DNA of 64,000 bases from NCBI RefSeq assembly GCF_000165425.1, contig NW_001799648.1:62001-126000 (forward strand). The letters are read 5' to 3'. Positions 23,201-35,379 of the stretch are shown here, piece after piece; the first letter of the stretch is position 1; each line of letters starts with the position of its first letter. A model generated the notes under the pieces. The model was given only the letters and a program-made list of their open reading frames with translations, ran no database searches and had not been told where the DNA came from. The position numbers and the translations under genes were made by a program. This DNA is from Paramecium tetraurelia (Eukaryota; Ciliophora; Oligohymenophorea; Peniculida; Parameciidae).

Positions 23201-23229
23201 TATCCTGCAGATACTAGTGCTGTAGCCAT
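20215..23229 (-). CDS. multi-EF-hand protein, EFCAB6-like
   Basis: 951-aa protein made of repeated EF-hand modules. Each module has a basic helix, then FxDFDxLRKGxVT-type loops: FFTDFDRLRKGWVTE, EFYKDFDPLRKGLVTE, VFEDFDKTKQGYITT, EFLKDFDKLRSGTITV, YFKDFDPLRKGLMPT. Each is followed by a NYVKFCDDVD-like second hand. Loop position 5 is often Leu and position 7 Lys or Ser, so many loops may not bind Ca2+. The layout resembles EFCAB6-type proteins of cilia and sperm; the match is by layout only. Introns (plus) at 23013-23037, 22466-22487, 20925-20950, 20627-20657, 20426-20452 and 20294-20321; the result is an exact multiple of three. Confidence 0.75.
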
Positions 23230-23280
23230 CTTTCAGTTATCTTTTTTACTATTTATTATATTTTATTTATTCCCAATTTC

Positions 23281-24243
23281 ATGAAAACCAAATACAATAA
23301 ATTGTCTCCATTAGATGAATCCAAATCAGCTAAATGTGAACTCCTTAATGATGACTCTCTAAAAATGAATATCTTAAAATAAAAAATCATCCATGAACGT
23401 TCTTCTGTCTTGCAAAGAGATGGAGAGTTAAGAAAAATTTCAGAAGAACTCCATAACAGAATCATGAATTAAAGACTCAATTTCAATAAACCTCTCAAGT
23501 ATGCATAATTTGTCATTCACTAACGAAAATACGACACCAAAAAGAACTCTAATGCTGTGCTAAACATAGTCAAAAAAGAATAACAATTGCAACTGGAACT
23601 ATCAAAACGAGATGTGAGTTAATTTGCAAGTTATGAACAAGAAGCAGACAAATCTCAATTGATAGATAAAATGCCATAAAATCAGAAAAAATTAAAAATG
23701 AAGTATCGAGACATTGTCAAATCAATTCTTATCAAATCTATTGCACAATCCTTTCACGATGATTCAATCAATGTCATCAATTACCATTCAAAACCAAAAT
23801 CTATATCTGTGAATGAATAGCCTGTTCTCCCCACTAATAATAATTGTGCTATTAAACCTATCGACCAATACATTCTAAACAAATTAGAAAACATTGCGTA
23901 AGATCAACTTGACAATAGTTACATGCCACCTCTTAGTCAAAATGAAATGAAAACATCCACCTAAAAGACTTCTTTGTTAAAACTCATTCCCATTACCACT
24001 GCAACTGCTGAGAGTTCAAAATTAAAAAGAATTAGATGCTAAGATGACTTTTCTAATTCTAAGCTAATCTAGGAATTCAAAAATGACAGCGGGGTTAAGA
24101 ATTATGAAATAACAAGAAAAGCTTAAGACAGAATTACGCTCTATTAAAAGATTCTTAAAATGTAAAATGAGTCAAGATCATAGAGTCAAAGTTGCTACAT
24201 CAAAAAAAAGATTGTAAATCCTATACAGAATAAGTATAATTGA
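23281..24243 (+). CDS. hypothetical protein, basic, intronless
   Basis: Single open exon of 320 codons with about 20 TAA/TAG glutamines, ended by TGA. Starts MKTKYNKLSPLDESKSAKCE. Rich in Lys, Gln, Ser and Asn; short helical stretches (LKMKYRDIVKSILIKSIAQSFHDD; NHRIMNQRLNF-like) and no membrane segment or known motif. Divergent from the EF-hand gene, the two starts being about 50 bases apart, so they share one promoter region. Confidence 0.65.
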
Positions 24244-24483
24244 CTGATTTTTTTTGATAGTATGGCAAAGTTCTATTAAATTAAATTATGGGCTTACATA
24301 AGGTTTTAAGATGTGTTCTTTTTTATTCATTTATTATTCATCTAATTTACAGACTGTTCTGATTTATAGAGGAATTCTGTAATAAGCAAAATAACAATAA
24401 GGTATTTGATATCAACTGTAATTATTACTATTATAGAATTTAGAGGGAGTGTGAATTTTATAATCTATTCACTTATATTGAAT

Positions 24484-25107
24484 TCATTTCTTTTTTTTCA
24501 TGAACGTAAACTTCTTCTTCCATTCTTCTGAAAGCCTAGGACTCAACTTTATTTCTTGGTTGACTTCAGATGTGTATTTCACAATTCTTTCTTCAAAAAT
24601 CTTGATCTCCTCATTTAATGTACTTTACGGTTTGATCTCTTTAGATTGCTTTTGCTGGTTTCTCCTATCTAATTAATTTGGATTTGGGATCTCCTGCAAT
24701 TATTGATAATCATTTGTTTGTTTCGATTAAACACTCTACTTTTACATCTTTTTACAATCTTATTAATGAATAAAATCTATCAATTTTTGTGGATAATTGC
24801 TATCGATCGTATTGTTGCTCATATTTTATGCAAATTGTTCAAATTAATCGTAGTTGAGTTCTTTCTTCCAATAAATTATTAAAATTTACTTCTTAATTTT
24901 AATACTCATTAGGCTCCCTCTAGAAATCATTGTGAAATTGTTTCTGATTCTCCCCAACTAAAATGACTTTGTAAAGTACCTTCACCAGTAGGCATTTTAG
25001 GAATTTCAGCTACCACTATCAATTTAAATAATTGTACGATCATTATGCTCTTATATTGTTGGCATAATCCTTTATTTCTCTTTTTAGTTTTGTCTCTTGC
25101 TTGACAT
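24484..25107 (-). CDS. hypothetical small protein
   Basis: 184-aa protein read through introns (plus) 25016-25037, 24958-24979 and 24865-24889. It starts MSSKRQNQKEKQRIMPTIQ, contains FHNDFQREPNEYQNQEKELNYDQFEQFAQNM and ends EEWKKKFTFMKKKK. Charged, Q-rich and probably largely helical; not recognised. All three introns are needed to avoid TGA, and the spliced length is a multiple of three, which supports a live gene. Confidence 0.6.
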
Positions 25108-25853
25108 TAAATCCCTTATAATTTGATAATTAATTATTGATGATCAAATATATTAAAAAACCTAATTTCATTCTATTCATATCATAGTATATAAATTACC
25201 TAAATCAGAAAACAATATTTATTTATTTAATCCAGAAATTATGTTTCTAATTTATCCTCATTATTATACAATATGATCATCAATTGATCATAATACAACT
25301 GGTTAAACTAAAAAAATATCATTAATAATGAATATCTTTTCAATTCTAACAAATAAAAATTACCTGAAAAGAGAAGTAAGAATTTCCTTTTCAATTTTTA
25401 CTCCATTTAGAATTCAATCTCTCAACTTGATTCTCAAATAGCACCTTATTGAATACCAAATAAAAGTAATTAAATAAATAATATAGTGATTGCTAAAAGG
25501 ACAAAATAAAATACTTGATTAAATAATCAAAAGAAAAATATTAGATCAATAGCCAGATTATATTCAATTCTCTGTTTAGTATCTTTTTATAATAGTCAGA
25601 AAAAGATATATTTCGAGTAATTTTATATATAATGAATTGATAAACAATTTTAAGTTATAATTATAATTTTGGATTAAAAAATAAAATAACGTTTCTTGAC
25701 CTTCTTTATGATCAATAATCTAATATAATAATTCAATTTGTCCATTAATACTCTCAATGATATCTTTAAAATCTTTAATTTCAAATATTAATTAAATTTT
25801 GTTATGATATAATTCACTTCATAGGAATATTTATAATAAAAAGATGAATAAAA
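25108..25853. other. intergenic, strongly AT-rich
   Basis: No supported gene. A 53-codon plus-strand frame from 25328 (MNIFSILTNKNYLK...) is open but has no other sign of being coding. Confidence 0.4.
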
Positions 25854-27909
25854 TCACTTATTAGGTTTTTTATCTTTCTTTTGTACTACAACTACTTAAG
25901 GTTTATCCTCTTAAGCTTTCAACTTGACTTATTATCTGACTTCATCCATCTCTTTGCAATCTTCATCAGAGCTGTCTTCCTCCTTATACACAAACTTTAT
26001 GTTGCCTTCTATTTGTTCATTGATATCTTGCGATATATAACTCTAAATTATTGAATGAATATACTTTTGGATTCAAACATATGAAATCTTCTACCTTATT
26101 ATATCTAGGATTTGTATTGATAGATTCTTCATTTAAAAACTCTTATGTTTTAGATAAGACAGTAAGCATTCTTTCTAAACGAAGTTAAATAGTGGAGGCT
26201 GTTGCTACTAAAGCAGACCTTTTGATTTCGATGTTTTTGGCTTTCATTCCTTTGCCACTTAATTGATACATGATTCTTGATAAGGACATGGTCACTTCAT
26301 CAATGGATTTTTCAACTTTTTTGACTTATTTTTCTTTTTCTGAAAACAAATCTTATTATTTAGTTACATCTCTTTCTAATTCATCTAAATTTATTTGAGC
26401 ATCCAAGATTGAATTCTCTTATTCATATTTCAATTTTTTAATTTCTGCCCTCAATTCATCATTCTATCTTTCGTATCTTTCAATCTCTTTTCCAACATAT
26501 TCTTAAATGTTTTTTAATTCCTTTTAATCTAAATCCATATTTAATTTATATTTCTTCATGATCTCTTAATTTGAAATGCTAGTAACTACTCTTAATTTTT
26601 GGAACATTTATTTCTAATTAGACTATAAACTAATACCTTTTTCTCTAATTCCTATTGTATATCCTATTTTTGCTTATTAATATTTTGAGTTGCATTCTCG
26701 ATCGCCAATTTAGCCTTATCTTTCTGTTCCCCCCTCTTCCTCTTTTCATTATCCTCCTTAATGGCAATAATTTTCTTTTCCCCTTACTACACAATCTCCA
26801 AGGCCTATTCATCGCCACATTTGGATAATTCATCCTCCAGAATTTCCTCCAACATGGGATCAAATCTCCCTCTTAAACTGGCTCCAAAAAAGTTCTGTTA
26901 ACTTTAAAACTCACTTCTATACTTTGCAACAATCTTGGATAAAGATTCTAATTGCTTCTTTCTACTCATCATACTCTACGAAGATGCTTCATATTATTGA
27001 TATTTAATTTTCAACCCATCATAGGTTATTTGACATTACTTTTACACTTCCAATAATAGTTTCCCTTCGTTATCAAATTGAAAATACTTCTTTTTAGATA
27101 CATGTCTCTCAACTTAGCGATTTCATATGATTATTTAGCCATTTTATCTTCCTAGATTTATTCTTTCTCCAGTAACTCTTCTATTGTCTCTTTAACTGTA
27201 TCCTCATTCTACAATACCAAATCGTTCAGCAATTCATCCAGTCTTCTACTCTGTATGATCATTTGCTTGATTTCATACAATAATCTATCTTTGTACAACC
27301 TTTGTTTATTGATTTGTTCCTCCTTCTTCTCGAGAGCATTCTGAACTTTAGGTCGGGATTCCAAGTCCTACAAAGCAGTTACAATTCTCTTATTATGTAA
27401 GTCCTGCAAACTCTTCTATTACTCATTTGCCACATGAACATATAAGTCCTTATAATGATTTTGCACTAAATCCTCGTATTCCTTCTTGATCTCCTCCATC
27501 TATTGCTACTGCAATTCTTATTATGGTTTAGGCTTTTGAGTCTTGTCCTTCTCCTTTTTCCCAGGAGCTAAGGTGAAAATACAGCATACGTAAATATTTT
27601 GTTGTCGCTTATTATAATGCATCTCTAAACAAATCTATCTTTTTTGCTTTTTGAATCGGCTTAGGGGATTGCTGTTGCACTTATTGAGTTTACTTTTAGT
27701 TAGCATTTTTGGTCGCATTCTAATTGTTGCTCAATTGAGGTAGTTTCGAATTCGAGTTTTGAGTCTTTTGTTGCAACTGATATATATTCATTTCTTACTT
27801 CCTTTTAAGGCTTATTGATTGCCTACTCAGGTTGTTTGCTAACATTAATCTTAGGCTATAAAAATTGAGGAGGGGCAGTCAAATCAAATGTAGAACCTGC
27901 ATCAATCAT
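25854..27909 (-). CDS. coiled-coil protein, possibly axonemal
   Basis: 647-aa protein. The N-terminus is Q/P-rich (MIDAGSTFDLTAPPQF), followed by a basic LPGKKEKDK link and then almost continuous coiled coil: EEIKKEYEDLVQNHYKDLYVH, ALEKKEEQINKQRLYKDRLLYEI, KQMIIQSRRLDELLNDLV. The acidic/basic C-terminus ends KKDKKPNK. Five introns of 22-23 nt are inferred, among them one removing the TGA near 27100 and one near 26060, and the spliced length is divisible by three. The composition is like ciliary CCDC/CFAP proteins, but I cannot name a family. Confidence 0.65.
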
Positions 27910-28009
27910 TTTATAAATTATAATATTGTGAATAATTTGATGGATTCCTCCATTCATTGACAAATATACATATATGCTAGTATTAATATTACTAATTTAA
28001 TATCCTCAA

Positions 28010-29293
28010 TCAATTTTTTTTGTCAAGAAATGCTTAAACTAGTTCTTCGATCATTAGATTTTAGTTCTCTTCAACAAATTGCTACGCTTAAGAATTATGG
28101 ATTCCCAAGATTTCTGTAAGCTTATTTATCTTCTATAATTTCGAATCATTTATAGTAGCTATATATTATGGACATACTCATTACCATTAAATTTAGCATC
28201 CTTCTGGGTTATTGTAGATGGTCTTTCATTTTTTTCAATATTATTCTTCACGAATAAACAAAAGCACACTTTTTATCCAAAAAACTCTGGCCTATTCCCG
28301 TTAAAATGTGCCAACTAAATAAATATTGGAAAATGCTTACTTTAAATTCATTACTGACATTATTAACCTCATAGACTGGTGGATTCAAAACATATGAAAA
28401 CAATCCTTCTTCCTATGGTTTCACATCATTTTATAACTAAAATTCCATCATATATTTAATGTACTTCTATCTTTAAGTCCTTATATGTTCCAGCTATACC
28501 AACTAACTTAACAGCGCCTTTCTTCCAAATAACATTGCCATCATTTTTTAAATGTACTTCCCATTTGTAAGGCTTCCCAATCTCCATTTAAATTTCATTG
28601 TTCTATTTATAAATAACTTGCATCTTGTATTATGGGTTTATTGGGTTCTCCTTTTAAACTTACGGCTTCTTATTATTTACAATGATTCCGTGAAACACTA
28701 ATCTTTCATCTACTTACTCGATGATGAACTTTTTGAATTCTTCATTATTGCAATCAACATCCTGTAAAGAAAGCTTGTTAATCTGTTAAATTATCCTTAA
28801 AATAGCATAAATTAGTTTACTATTATGTAAATCCTTCAGCAACATTATTTTATTACTCCTGAGTATTAATTTACTTTATTTCTTATTTCTCCTCTTTTGG
28901 TTGATCAGCTACCTTTTTCTAGAGTATATCATCAAATTATGACAATTGCACATTCTACTTTATAACTACACTTTAGTTTAGAGCGTTGATATCATCTGCT
29001 GTCAATTAAGGATTGTTGATGTCCTTGACTATAAACTTAATTGATTGCCATCCTAAATGAGTATATAAGTCCTTTACTCTAGAAAAAAACTATTCATCCT
29101 GCAATTAGTAAGGAGGTTGAGCTACAAATGATTTTAAATATTTACTTTAATCCAAAGTAGCATATATAGTAAATCCATTCTGAAGCTCATTAGGGTAAAC
29201 ATTTAAGATAGCACCTCTAACTTCAGCCAGAGTTTGATTTTTTTTTGAGGAGATCTTATGTGTCTTTTAGTTGTAAACGAACTTTATATTCAT
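28010..29293 (-). CDS. NBR1-like protein: PB1-like, FW and UBA domains
   Basis: NBR1 family proteins are selective-autophagy receptors. Three pieces are visible in the expected order. An N-terminal PB1/ubiquitin-like stretch starts MNIKFVYNQKTHKISSKKNQ. A four-tryptophan-type FW domain (~28300-28640 by plus position) contains KPYKWEVHLKNDGNVIWKKG and GLFSYVLNPPVYEVNNVSNEFK. A C-terminal UBA reads LTEILGIHNSQAQQFVEENQ then LMIEELVQAFLD. I see no ZZ zinc finger between PB1 and FW. Introns: three of 26-28 nt in the FW/UBA half and one unusually short (~19 nt) near 28864. 394 aa, much shorter than animal NBR1. No LIR motif was confirmed. Confidence 0.68.
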
Positions 29294-29347
29294 TATAATA
29301 ATTATTAAATGTTTAGGTTAAGTTTTTATATACAATGTTTTAATATT

Positions 29348-29716
29348 ATGTAGAATGGAGAATAAATGAATTTCTTTTATAAGAATCTGCCAAAATGCGT
29401 TAAGAATTGTATTTATAGAAAAACTTTAGATGCTCATTAATAAGCTATGCTTAAAAAACTGATTAGAGTAGTTAATACTTTTTGTATAACTTAAAAAAAT
29501 AACATCATTAGAATTATTAGTCTTATTTATTGAACGATTTAGAAGGAGGTTAAAATTGATACAGATTTGTAATCGAAGAAAGTATGTTTCCATCTTAATA
29601 GAATGAATAAACGTCTCTAAAAACAAGGTTAAAATTATAGGTTATGTCGAAAACAGTTAGTTGAATTGGTGAGATTGAGTTATTGTTGTAAATTGAGAAA
29701 TTGGATTATATTATGA
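29348..29716 (+). CDS. possible small basic protein
   Basis: With introns of 28 nt (~29486-29513) and 20 nt (~29581-29600) a 106-aa very basic protein reads through: MQNGEQMNFFYKNLPKC, TLDAHQQAMLKKLIR, IERFRRRLKLIQICNRRK, NYRLCRKQLVELVRLSYCC. No family recognised. It sits between the NBR1-like gene and the 7TM-PIPK gene, with only 40 bases to the latter. Confidence 0.42.
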
Positions 29717-29755
29717 TTATATAAATATTATATATATTATTATAATAAAATAAAA

Positions 29756-31921
29756 ATGATCAAAAATATTCTGCTTACTTGCTTCTATGGGATTATTGTT
29801 ATCTTAAGTTTGATTTTAATTTACGTTCAAAGAAAAATCAAAAGATTAAGGCATAACCCTGGCCAAATTATCTTTGCAATTCTTGTTTCTCAATGTGTAC
29901 ATTTAATAATACTAATTAGATTATGAGTCTCTTTATTGTGTTCAGTCAATTTTATAATGTCGAAGATTCTTAAGATTAATAGGAATATATGTTATCAATC
30001 AATGAAAGCATTTGTAAATTAATTGCAGCGCCGTCTTTGATGGTCTCACTTATTTACAATTTATTGAATATATTACTGATAGTGAACCTCTATTGCTAAA
30101 TATATGCTAAGAATTATGATGAAATCAATATACAAAAAGAAATCAAGATAGGAATACTAGTAGTGACATTTACATCTTTGTTACTTGTGCTGGTATTTGA
30201 TGAATTAGGTTTTAGGTATAAATAATACATTGACTAGTATTTTAGGAGATTGCAACTTAGAATCACACAATGTTTTTGCAACATTTTTGGTCTATCTAAG
30301 GAGCGTTCTTATTATAATTTTATCTACAATGTTAATTAAATTGTTAAAGTACCCACCAGAGATCTTGTAAACAGAAATTTATAAAACCGTTATTGATAAG
30401 TTCATAAAGAAGTACCTACAAACCTACATCAAAGTAAATGTGGCTTATGGACTGCTATACGTGTTCGCCAGATTGTTGATTGTATAATTAATCGCCATAA
30501 TCTATTAGCCAGTCGTAATTAATTACTTTGAGAGCGATCAAAAATTTACATCTGTTTGCCAATTCATCCAGGTGATTGCTACTTTAATAATGACTATAAT
30601 CCGATTGCATGAACCTATAATCCATAGGCACTTTAGACATTTATTTCTTCCAAAAAAATTGGTGTTGCATCAGAGACTGCTTGAAAAGAATTTTGACGAA
30701 AAGGAAGATACTCTCCAAAGGTCTTATGACAATATAAAGATTGAGACTATTGGACAAGACATAAACAGCATCGGAATTAAGTTGTACAGGTAAAAAAAGA
30801 GCAATTCAATTTTATTGTCCTTGGAATAGTTTTAGCCTCTTTAATTGTTGCCTCAAGAATCAACTTATGAAGATCCATAATAGTATTTAGTGAGCATTTA
30901 ACATCAGGGTCATAATCAATTGAGTTTATTTTTATAGGCAAGTTATGAGATGTTTGAAGAGTATCAATATTGTTAAAATGATGAGATGACCAGTTTTTCA
31001 TTTAACAAAATGTAATAGAAATCTATTCAAATAAACCATCATGATCTTTTGATTACAACTTATGGTTAAGATATTCTGAGTTACAAATTGAGAGAATACT
31101 TTGGCATTACTTTGAAATAAATAAAGAAATCATTAGACAAAGAATAGAATATAGAATGTCTGAAATAAGAAGAAGTTAATTATGTAGGAACTCTGTTTTT
31201 AACGCATGATAATTTGATTTCCATGGAATTTATAACAAATGAGCAGAAAAGACAATTAACTAAAGGTGGAGGGATGTAACAATTGTGGTCAAGATATGAG
31301 TAGGAGTTTATATGTGAGTTGGGAATCTTCTTGCCAGTAATAATAGGTTTGCATTCTTATTATCTCGATGATAATTATTATACTTTGGTATTTAAATTGA
31401 ATAGATTTAAATTGAAATACCCCTTAATTGAGGAGCAATGGTCACAATAGTTTGTCTTAAATAGGTTAATTTCTTAAAATATCATTGGCTGGATAACCAT
31501 TGACAATGGAATTTATAATAAGAGATTTCTAGCAAGAGAAGTTTCAGATGAGAATTATAAGATTTTACTTAAAAGGAGTGACTATTTAATTGATGAAAAT
31601 GATAAATACTCTCTCATAGATATGATAAAACGAGATTACGTCACTTTATAATAAATGAAATGCTCGATGACAATTCATTTTATATTTACAAAGCATACAT
31701 CATCAAGATTGAAGACTCTAGTAAGAAAGGAGAAATTAATTGATTAAGATTAATCGATTGAAACATAACCTAAACGACAATCCAATTCTTATATTGGACA
31801 AATGGCATCTTTTGAATTGAAGACAAAATTAGGATACGTTGAAGTATTTTGGGATGATTGTTGGAAATATTGTGATTCAAACATTGATAAAGTTTTGGAA
31901 ATCATCAATAATAAATTCTGA
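29756..31921 (+). CDS. seven-helix receptor-like protein fused to degenerate PIP-kinase domain
   Basis: The N-terminal half (29756-~30650) has about seven hydrophobic helices, beginning NILLTCFYGIIVILSLILIYV. The C-terminal half resembles phosphatidylinositol-phosphate kinases: LREYFGITLKQIKKSL, then GTLFLTHDNLISMEFITNEQ (FFxTxDxxFxIKT...E motif), ILLKRSDYLIDEN and LIDMIKRDYVTLQQMKCSMTI, where a kinase has DxxFLxxxxxMDYSLL. Key catalytic residues look lost: Met/Glu at the nucleotide-binding Lys, no DLKGS motif, no MDYS. Receptors of this layout are known in Dictyostelium (RpkA) and oomycetes. Introns 29897-29919 and 30216-30237. 706 aa. Confidence 0.68.
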
Positions 31922-32080
31922 TAGTTATTTTTAGAAATAATAAATATTATTAAAATTTGCTTAATCGTTGATTAGTTTCGAAATCATTAAAAAGAATATT
32001 ATATTTTTTATTTATTGTGATCAATTTAATTAAGTAACTTAATTGTTCAACTAAAATATTTTTTTAAGTAAAAGAACTAA

Positions 32081-32442
32081 ATGTAGAATATTTTAGAAAA
32101 ATAAAAGGATTGGATAAAAGTTGAGATTAAATCTACAGATAAAGATATAACTTTCTTGAAGGACTCAGAAAATAAATGTAGTATTCATTCTCTAAAAAGA
32201 ACTGGCCAAAAATATAAGACTTTAATTATTGTAATTTTACACAAAATAGATTAAAAATTTAACTTTAATCATAAAGCTCACTTTACGCTTGAATTCCTCT
32301 TATAGTATTAATAAAAATAGTGAATCAATAGATGGTATTTTCTAAATAAGACATCTTATTGCTTTATAGAGATATGGCTGAATGGATTAAGAATTTCAAT
32401 AAAAATCTAAGGCTGAGTCCTTGTTACCTCTTCAGATTATGA
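32081..32442 (+). CDS. possible small gene, structure unresolved
   Basis: Frame from ATG 32081 reads MQNILEKQKDWIKVEIKSTD, then QKYKTLIIVIL, and is open to 32338. Downstream, MVFSKQDILLLYRDMAEWIKNFNKNL in another frame looks like the last strand and helix of a PH-like domain. At least one intron must join them; several choices are possible and I cannot decide. Ends shown are the outer limits. Confidence 0.3.
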
Positions 32443-32565
32443 ATGACATGTAATTTACTTAAGGGAATTATACTGAATTGCTTATTCTAAGTTGATGATT
32501 TAATATTTGTTATGTAAAACAATCTTAATAATTTAACAATAATTATAACATATATATAAAAAGGA

Positions 32566-34012
32566 ATGTCTCTGAAAGATTTTTAACTTCTCTCTAAATT
32601 AGGTATGTTGCATGTAATGGATATTATTAGGAGAGGGAGCTTATTCATCTGTGTACAAAGTGAAAAGATTGGAAGACTCTTAAGAATATGCTTTAAAGAA
32701 AGTGAAATTATAGAACTTGAATGATAAAGAAAAATAAAATGCTATGAATGAAGTTCGCATATTAGCCTCTATCAAACACCCTAATATTATAAGTTATAAA
32801 GAAGCTTTTATTGATATCAAAAGTAATTCATTATGGTAAAATCTATAATAATTTACTGTTAGTATTGTGATGGAATTTGCAGACGGTAGTGATTTATACT
32901 AGAAAATTGTTAACTCCAAAAAAAATGGAAAATAGATAGAGGAACAAATAATTTGGAATATTTTTATATAAATAGTGAGAGGATTGAAAGCATTACATGA
33001 ATTAAAAATTTTACATAGAGATCTAAAAGTATAAAATACAATATTATAAAGAGCGCAAATGTGTTTTTGTATTAGAATGGTGATGTAAAATTGGGAGATA
33101 TGAATGTTTCCAAAGTTTTAGAAAAGGGATTGTCGTACACTCAAACAGGAACACCCTTTTATGCAAGTCCAGAAGTATGGAAGGACCAGCCTTATGATCA
33201 GAAATCAGATATCTGGAGTTTGGGGTGTGTTGTGTATGAGATGGCATCTCTAAAACCTCCTTTTCAGGCAGATGGCATGGAAGAATTATATAAGAGAGTT
33301 ATAAGGGGATATTATCCTAGAATTTCATAAAATTATTCTCAAGATCTTAGCAACGTAATAAGGTCAATGTTGTAAGTGTAACCCCATTTGAGACCAAATT
33401 GCGACAAATTATTATAATTTCCATCTCTTTTGAAAAGATAGGACGATATGCCAAAACAAGAATAGACAGATAACGAACCTAATACATTGTTGTCAACTAT
33501 CAAATTCCCCAAGAATTACCATTATTTTACATCAATGTTGCCTAAGCCTTGTTATGAGTGTGTTAATAGAAAATAAATTAAATCATTGCATTCCCAATAA
33601 GCCAGTCCCAATCCAAGATCGCTGATGAGTGTGAATGGCAGTTATGAGGATGTAACTAGTTAACAGACTATTGAGAAAAAAGAACCGATTACCAATAACC
33701 GTAAGGCTTAACCAGATGTGTTATTGATCTTAGAATAATATAACAAAGTATGGAACTTCGATTCAATAACAATAGCAATTAAGGAAACCAGTCATGAAGG
33801 TCAGACCGAATAGACATCAAAGCTAGGAGGAGGTGAGCGTATTGGAAGTGATAACTCAACATCAATCCAAACTATCCTTGGAGAACAATAGATTGCCCAT
33901 GCTTGAGGAAGTTTCTCCTTTAAAGAGAAAAGCTAAGCCTAATAAACATAGAAACCAAAGTTTACCAAATGCAAATTTACTCCCACTTATATAAGCTGGT
34001 GTATTAAAATGA
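32566..34012 (+). CDS. NEK-family serine/threonine protein kinase
   Basis: NIMA-related kinases act at cilia, basal bodies and in mitosis. The kinase domain is complete: glycine loop LGEGAYSSVYKVK, VAIK-type YALKKVKL, Glu in NEVRILASIKHPN, catalytic loop HRDLKSANVFL, activation segment starting LGDMNVSKVL (Met in place of Phe in DFG, seen in some NEKs), TGTPFYASPEVW and DIWSLGCVVYEM. The Ser/Gln-rich tail of ~180 residues has no coiled coil. Introns 32603-32630, 32836-32862, 33029-33051 and 33748-33775; 446 aa. Only 25 bases separate its TGA from the next ATG, which begins an MNS1-like ciliary gene. Confidence 0.9.
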
Positions 34013-34036
34013 AATATTATAATTAATTATTTTACC

Positions 34037-35379
34037 ATGATTCATAATCAGAACAGAAATCCAATTTCTGATCCATATGCGCTTGAAGATTAGCTCGCTC
34101 GGGAATTATAAAAGAGAAAAGTTGAGGAAGAAAAAAGAAGGAGAGAAATTGAAAGAATCTGTGCTGAAAGTGAGGAAATCAAATTGTTAAAATAAAAAGT
34201 ACAAACAGCATATGTCACCAAAGAGAGAACACAATAATTAGCAGAATAACAATTAAGAAGAATTTAAGACTTGGTATGTTTAGACAGTTATATTTTATTA
34301 CATAGAGATTAGAAAGCGAAATTGAGACAGCCATTCTTGAAAAACTAAAAAGAGAATAGGAGGAAGAGAGAGCTAAAGAAAAATACCGTTTGCATTAAAG
34401 GTTAGAGGGGAAATATGTACAATATTATAACATATAAATTATAGACATTATAAAAGTAAATGAAAGAACATGAATAATTAAGAGAGGAGGCAAAAGAACA
34501 ATACGTTTATGAAAAGGATCAAGTGAACAGAGTGATTAATTAATTGATGTAGGAGGATCGTAAATTTTTGGAAGATTCAGCAAGAAAAAAGAAAATTGCT
34601 TTTTCTGATATGCAAGTAGCTTTGAGGGAAAAAGCAGAGCTCATACAAAGAATGAAGCAGAGGGAAAGGGATGAAAATTAAAAATACTTAGATTTCATTA
34701 AAGAAAAGGATAGACAGGCTCATGAAATAAAGGTAAAGAAGTAAGAAGAAAATGCGGCTAAGTATTGTTTTGGATCTAATGTAGAGATAAGATCTTCTAA
34801 AAGTTGAAGGAAGAGGAGGAGAGAAGAAAGTAGGAGGCAGAATTGTTGACAGAATTAAGGTTTTAACTCTACTAAGAATAATATGATGCTTAATAGAGAT
34901 AAAAGGATATTGATGAGGCAAATAAAAGAGAATTTTAGAAAAGGGAAATGCAGTAAGCTGAATATGAAGCGAGAGTCAGAAAGTAAAAGCAGAAAGAGGA
35001 AGAATAATAATTAGAAAGAGATTTTAGAGATCAAATGATGAGAAAATTCGCTGAGGATGATAAGATTGAATAATTAGGATAATAGAAAAGAAGAATGAAA
35101 GAGATGGAGCATAAAAAAGAAGTGGAGAGACTATGGCAATAAAGATTATAATTGTTTTAAATGGAGAAGCAAAAGGAGATGGAATAATTGGAAAGATAAA
35201 GAAGAGAAGAATTATATAAACAATAAGTAATAGAGGAGGAGAAGAATAGAATTCTATAAGACCATTTGTAATAGGTTGGAGAGTTTATTCCAAAAGGCTT
35301 ATTGTTAAAATAGGGAGATACACAATATATTAAATAGTCATAACCAAATGGAAGTTATTAGTCTGGATTTAGATTTTGA
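34037..35379 (+). CDS. MNS1/trichoplein-type ciliary coiled-coil protein
   Basis: Almost wholly helical, dense in Glu, Arg, Lys and Gln (EEEERAKEKYRLHQRLEGKY, MKQRERDENQKYLDFIKEK, QYEARVRKQKQKEEEQQLERDF). The C-terminus VIEEEKNRILQDHLQQVGEF then IPKGLL matches the end motif of MNS1, a microtubule inner protein of ciliary doublets; trichohyalin-plectin-homology proteins are the close alternative. Introns 34274-34305 (32 nt, long for this window), 34417-34444 and 34762-34784. 419 aa; human MNS1 is ~495. Confidence 0.72.

Noticed and set aside
32365-32445. tRNA-like string (ATGGCTGAATGGATTAAG)
   Set aside because: It resembles a D-arm, but no matching T-arm GGTTCNANNCC or acceptor stem follows.
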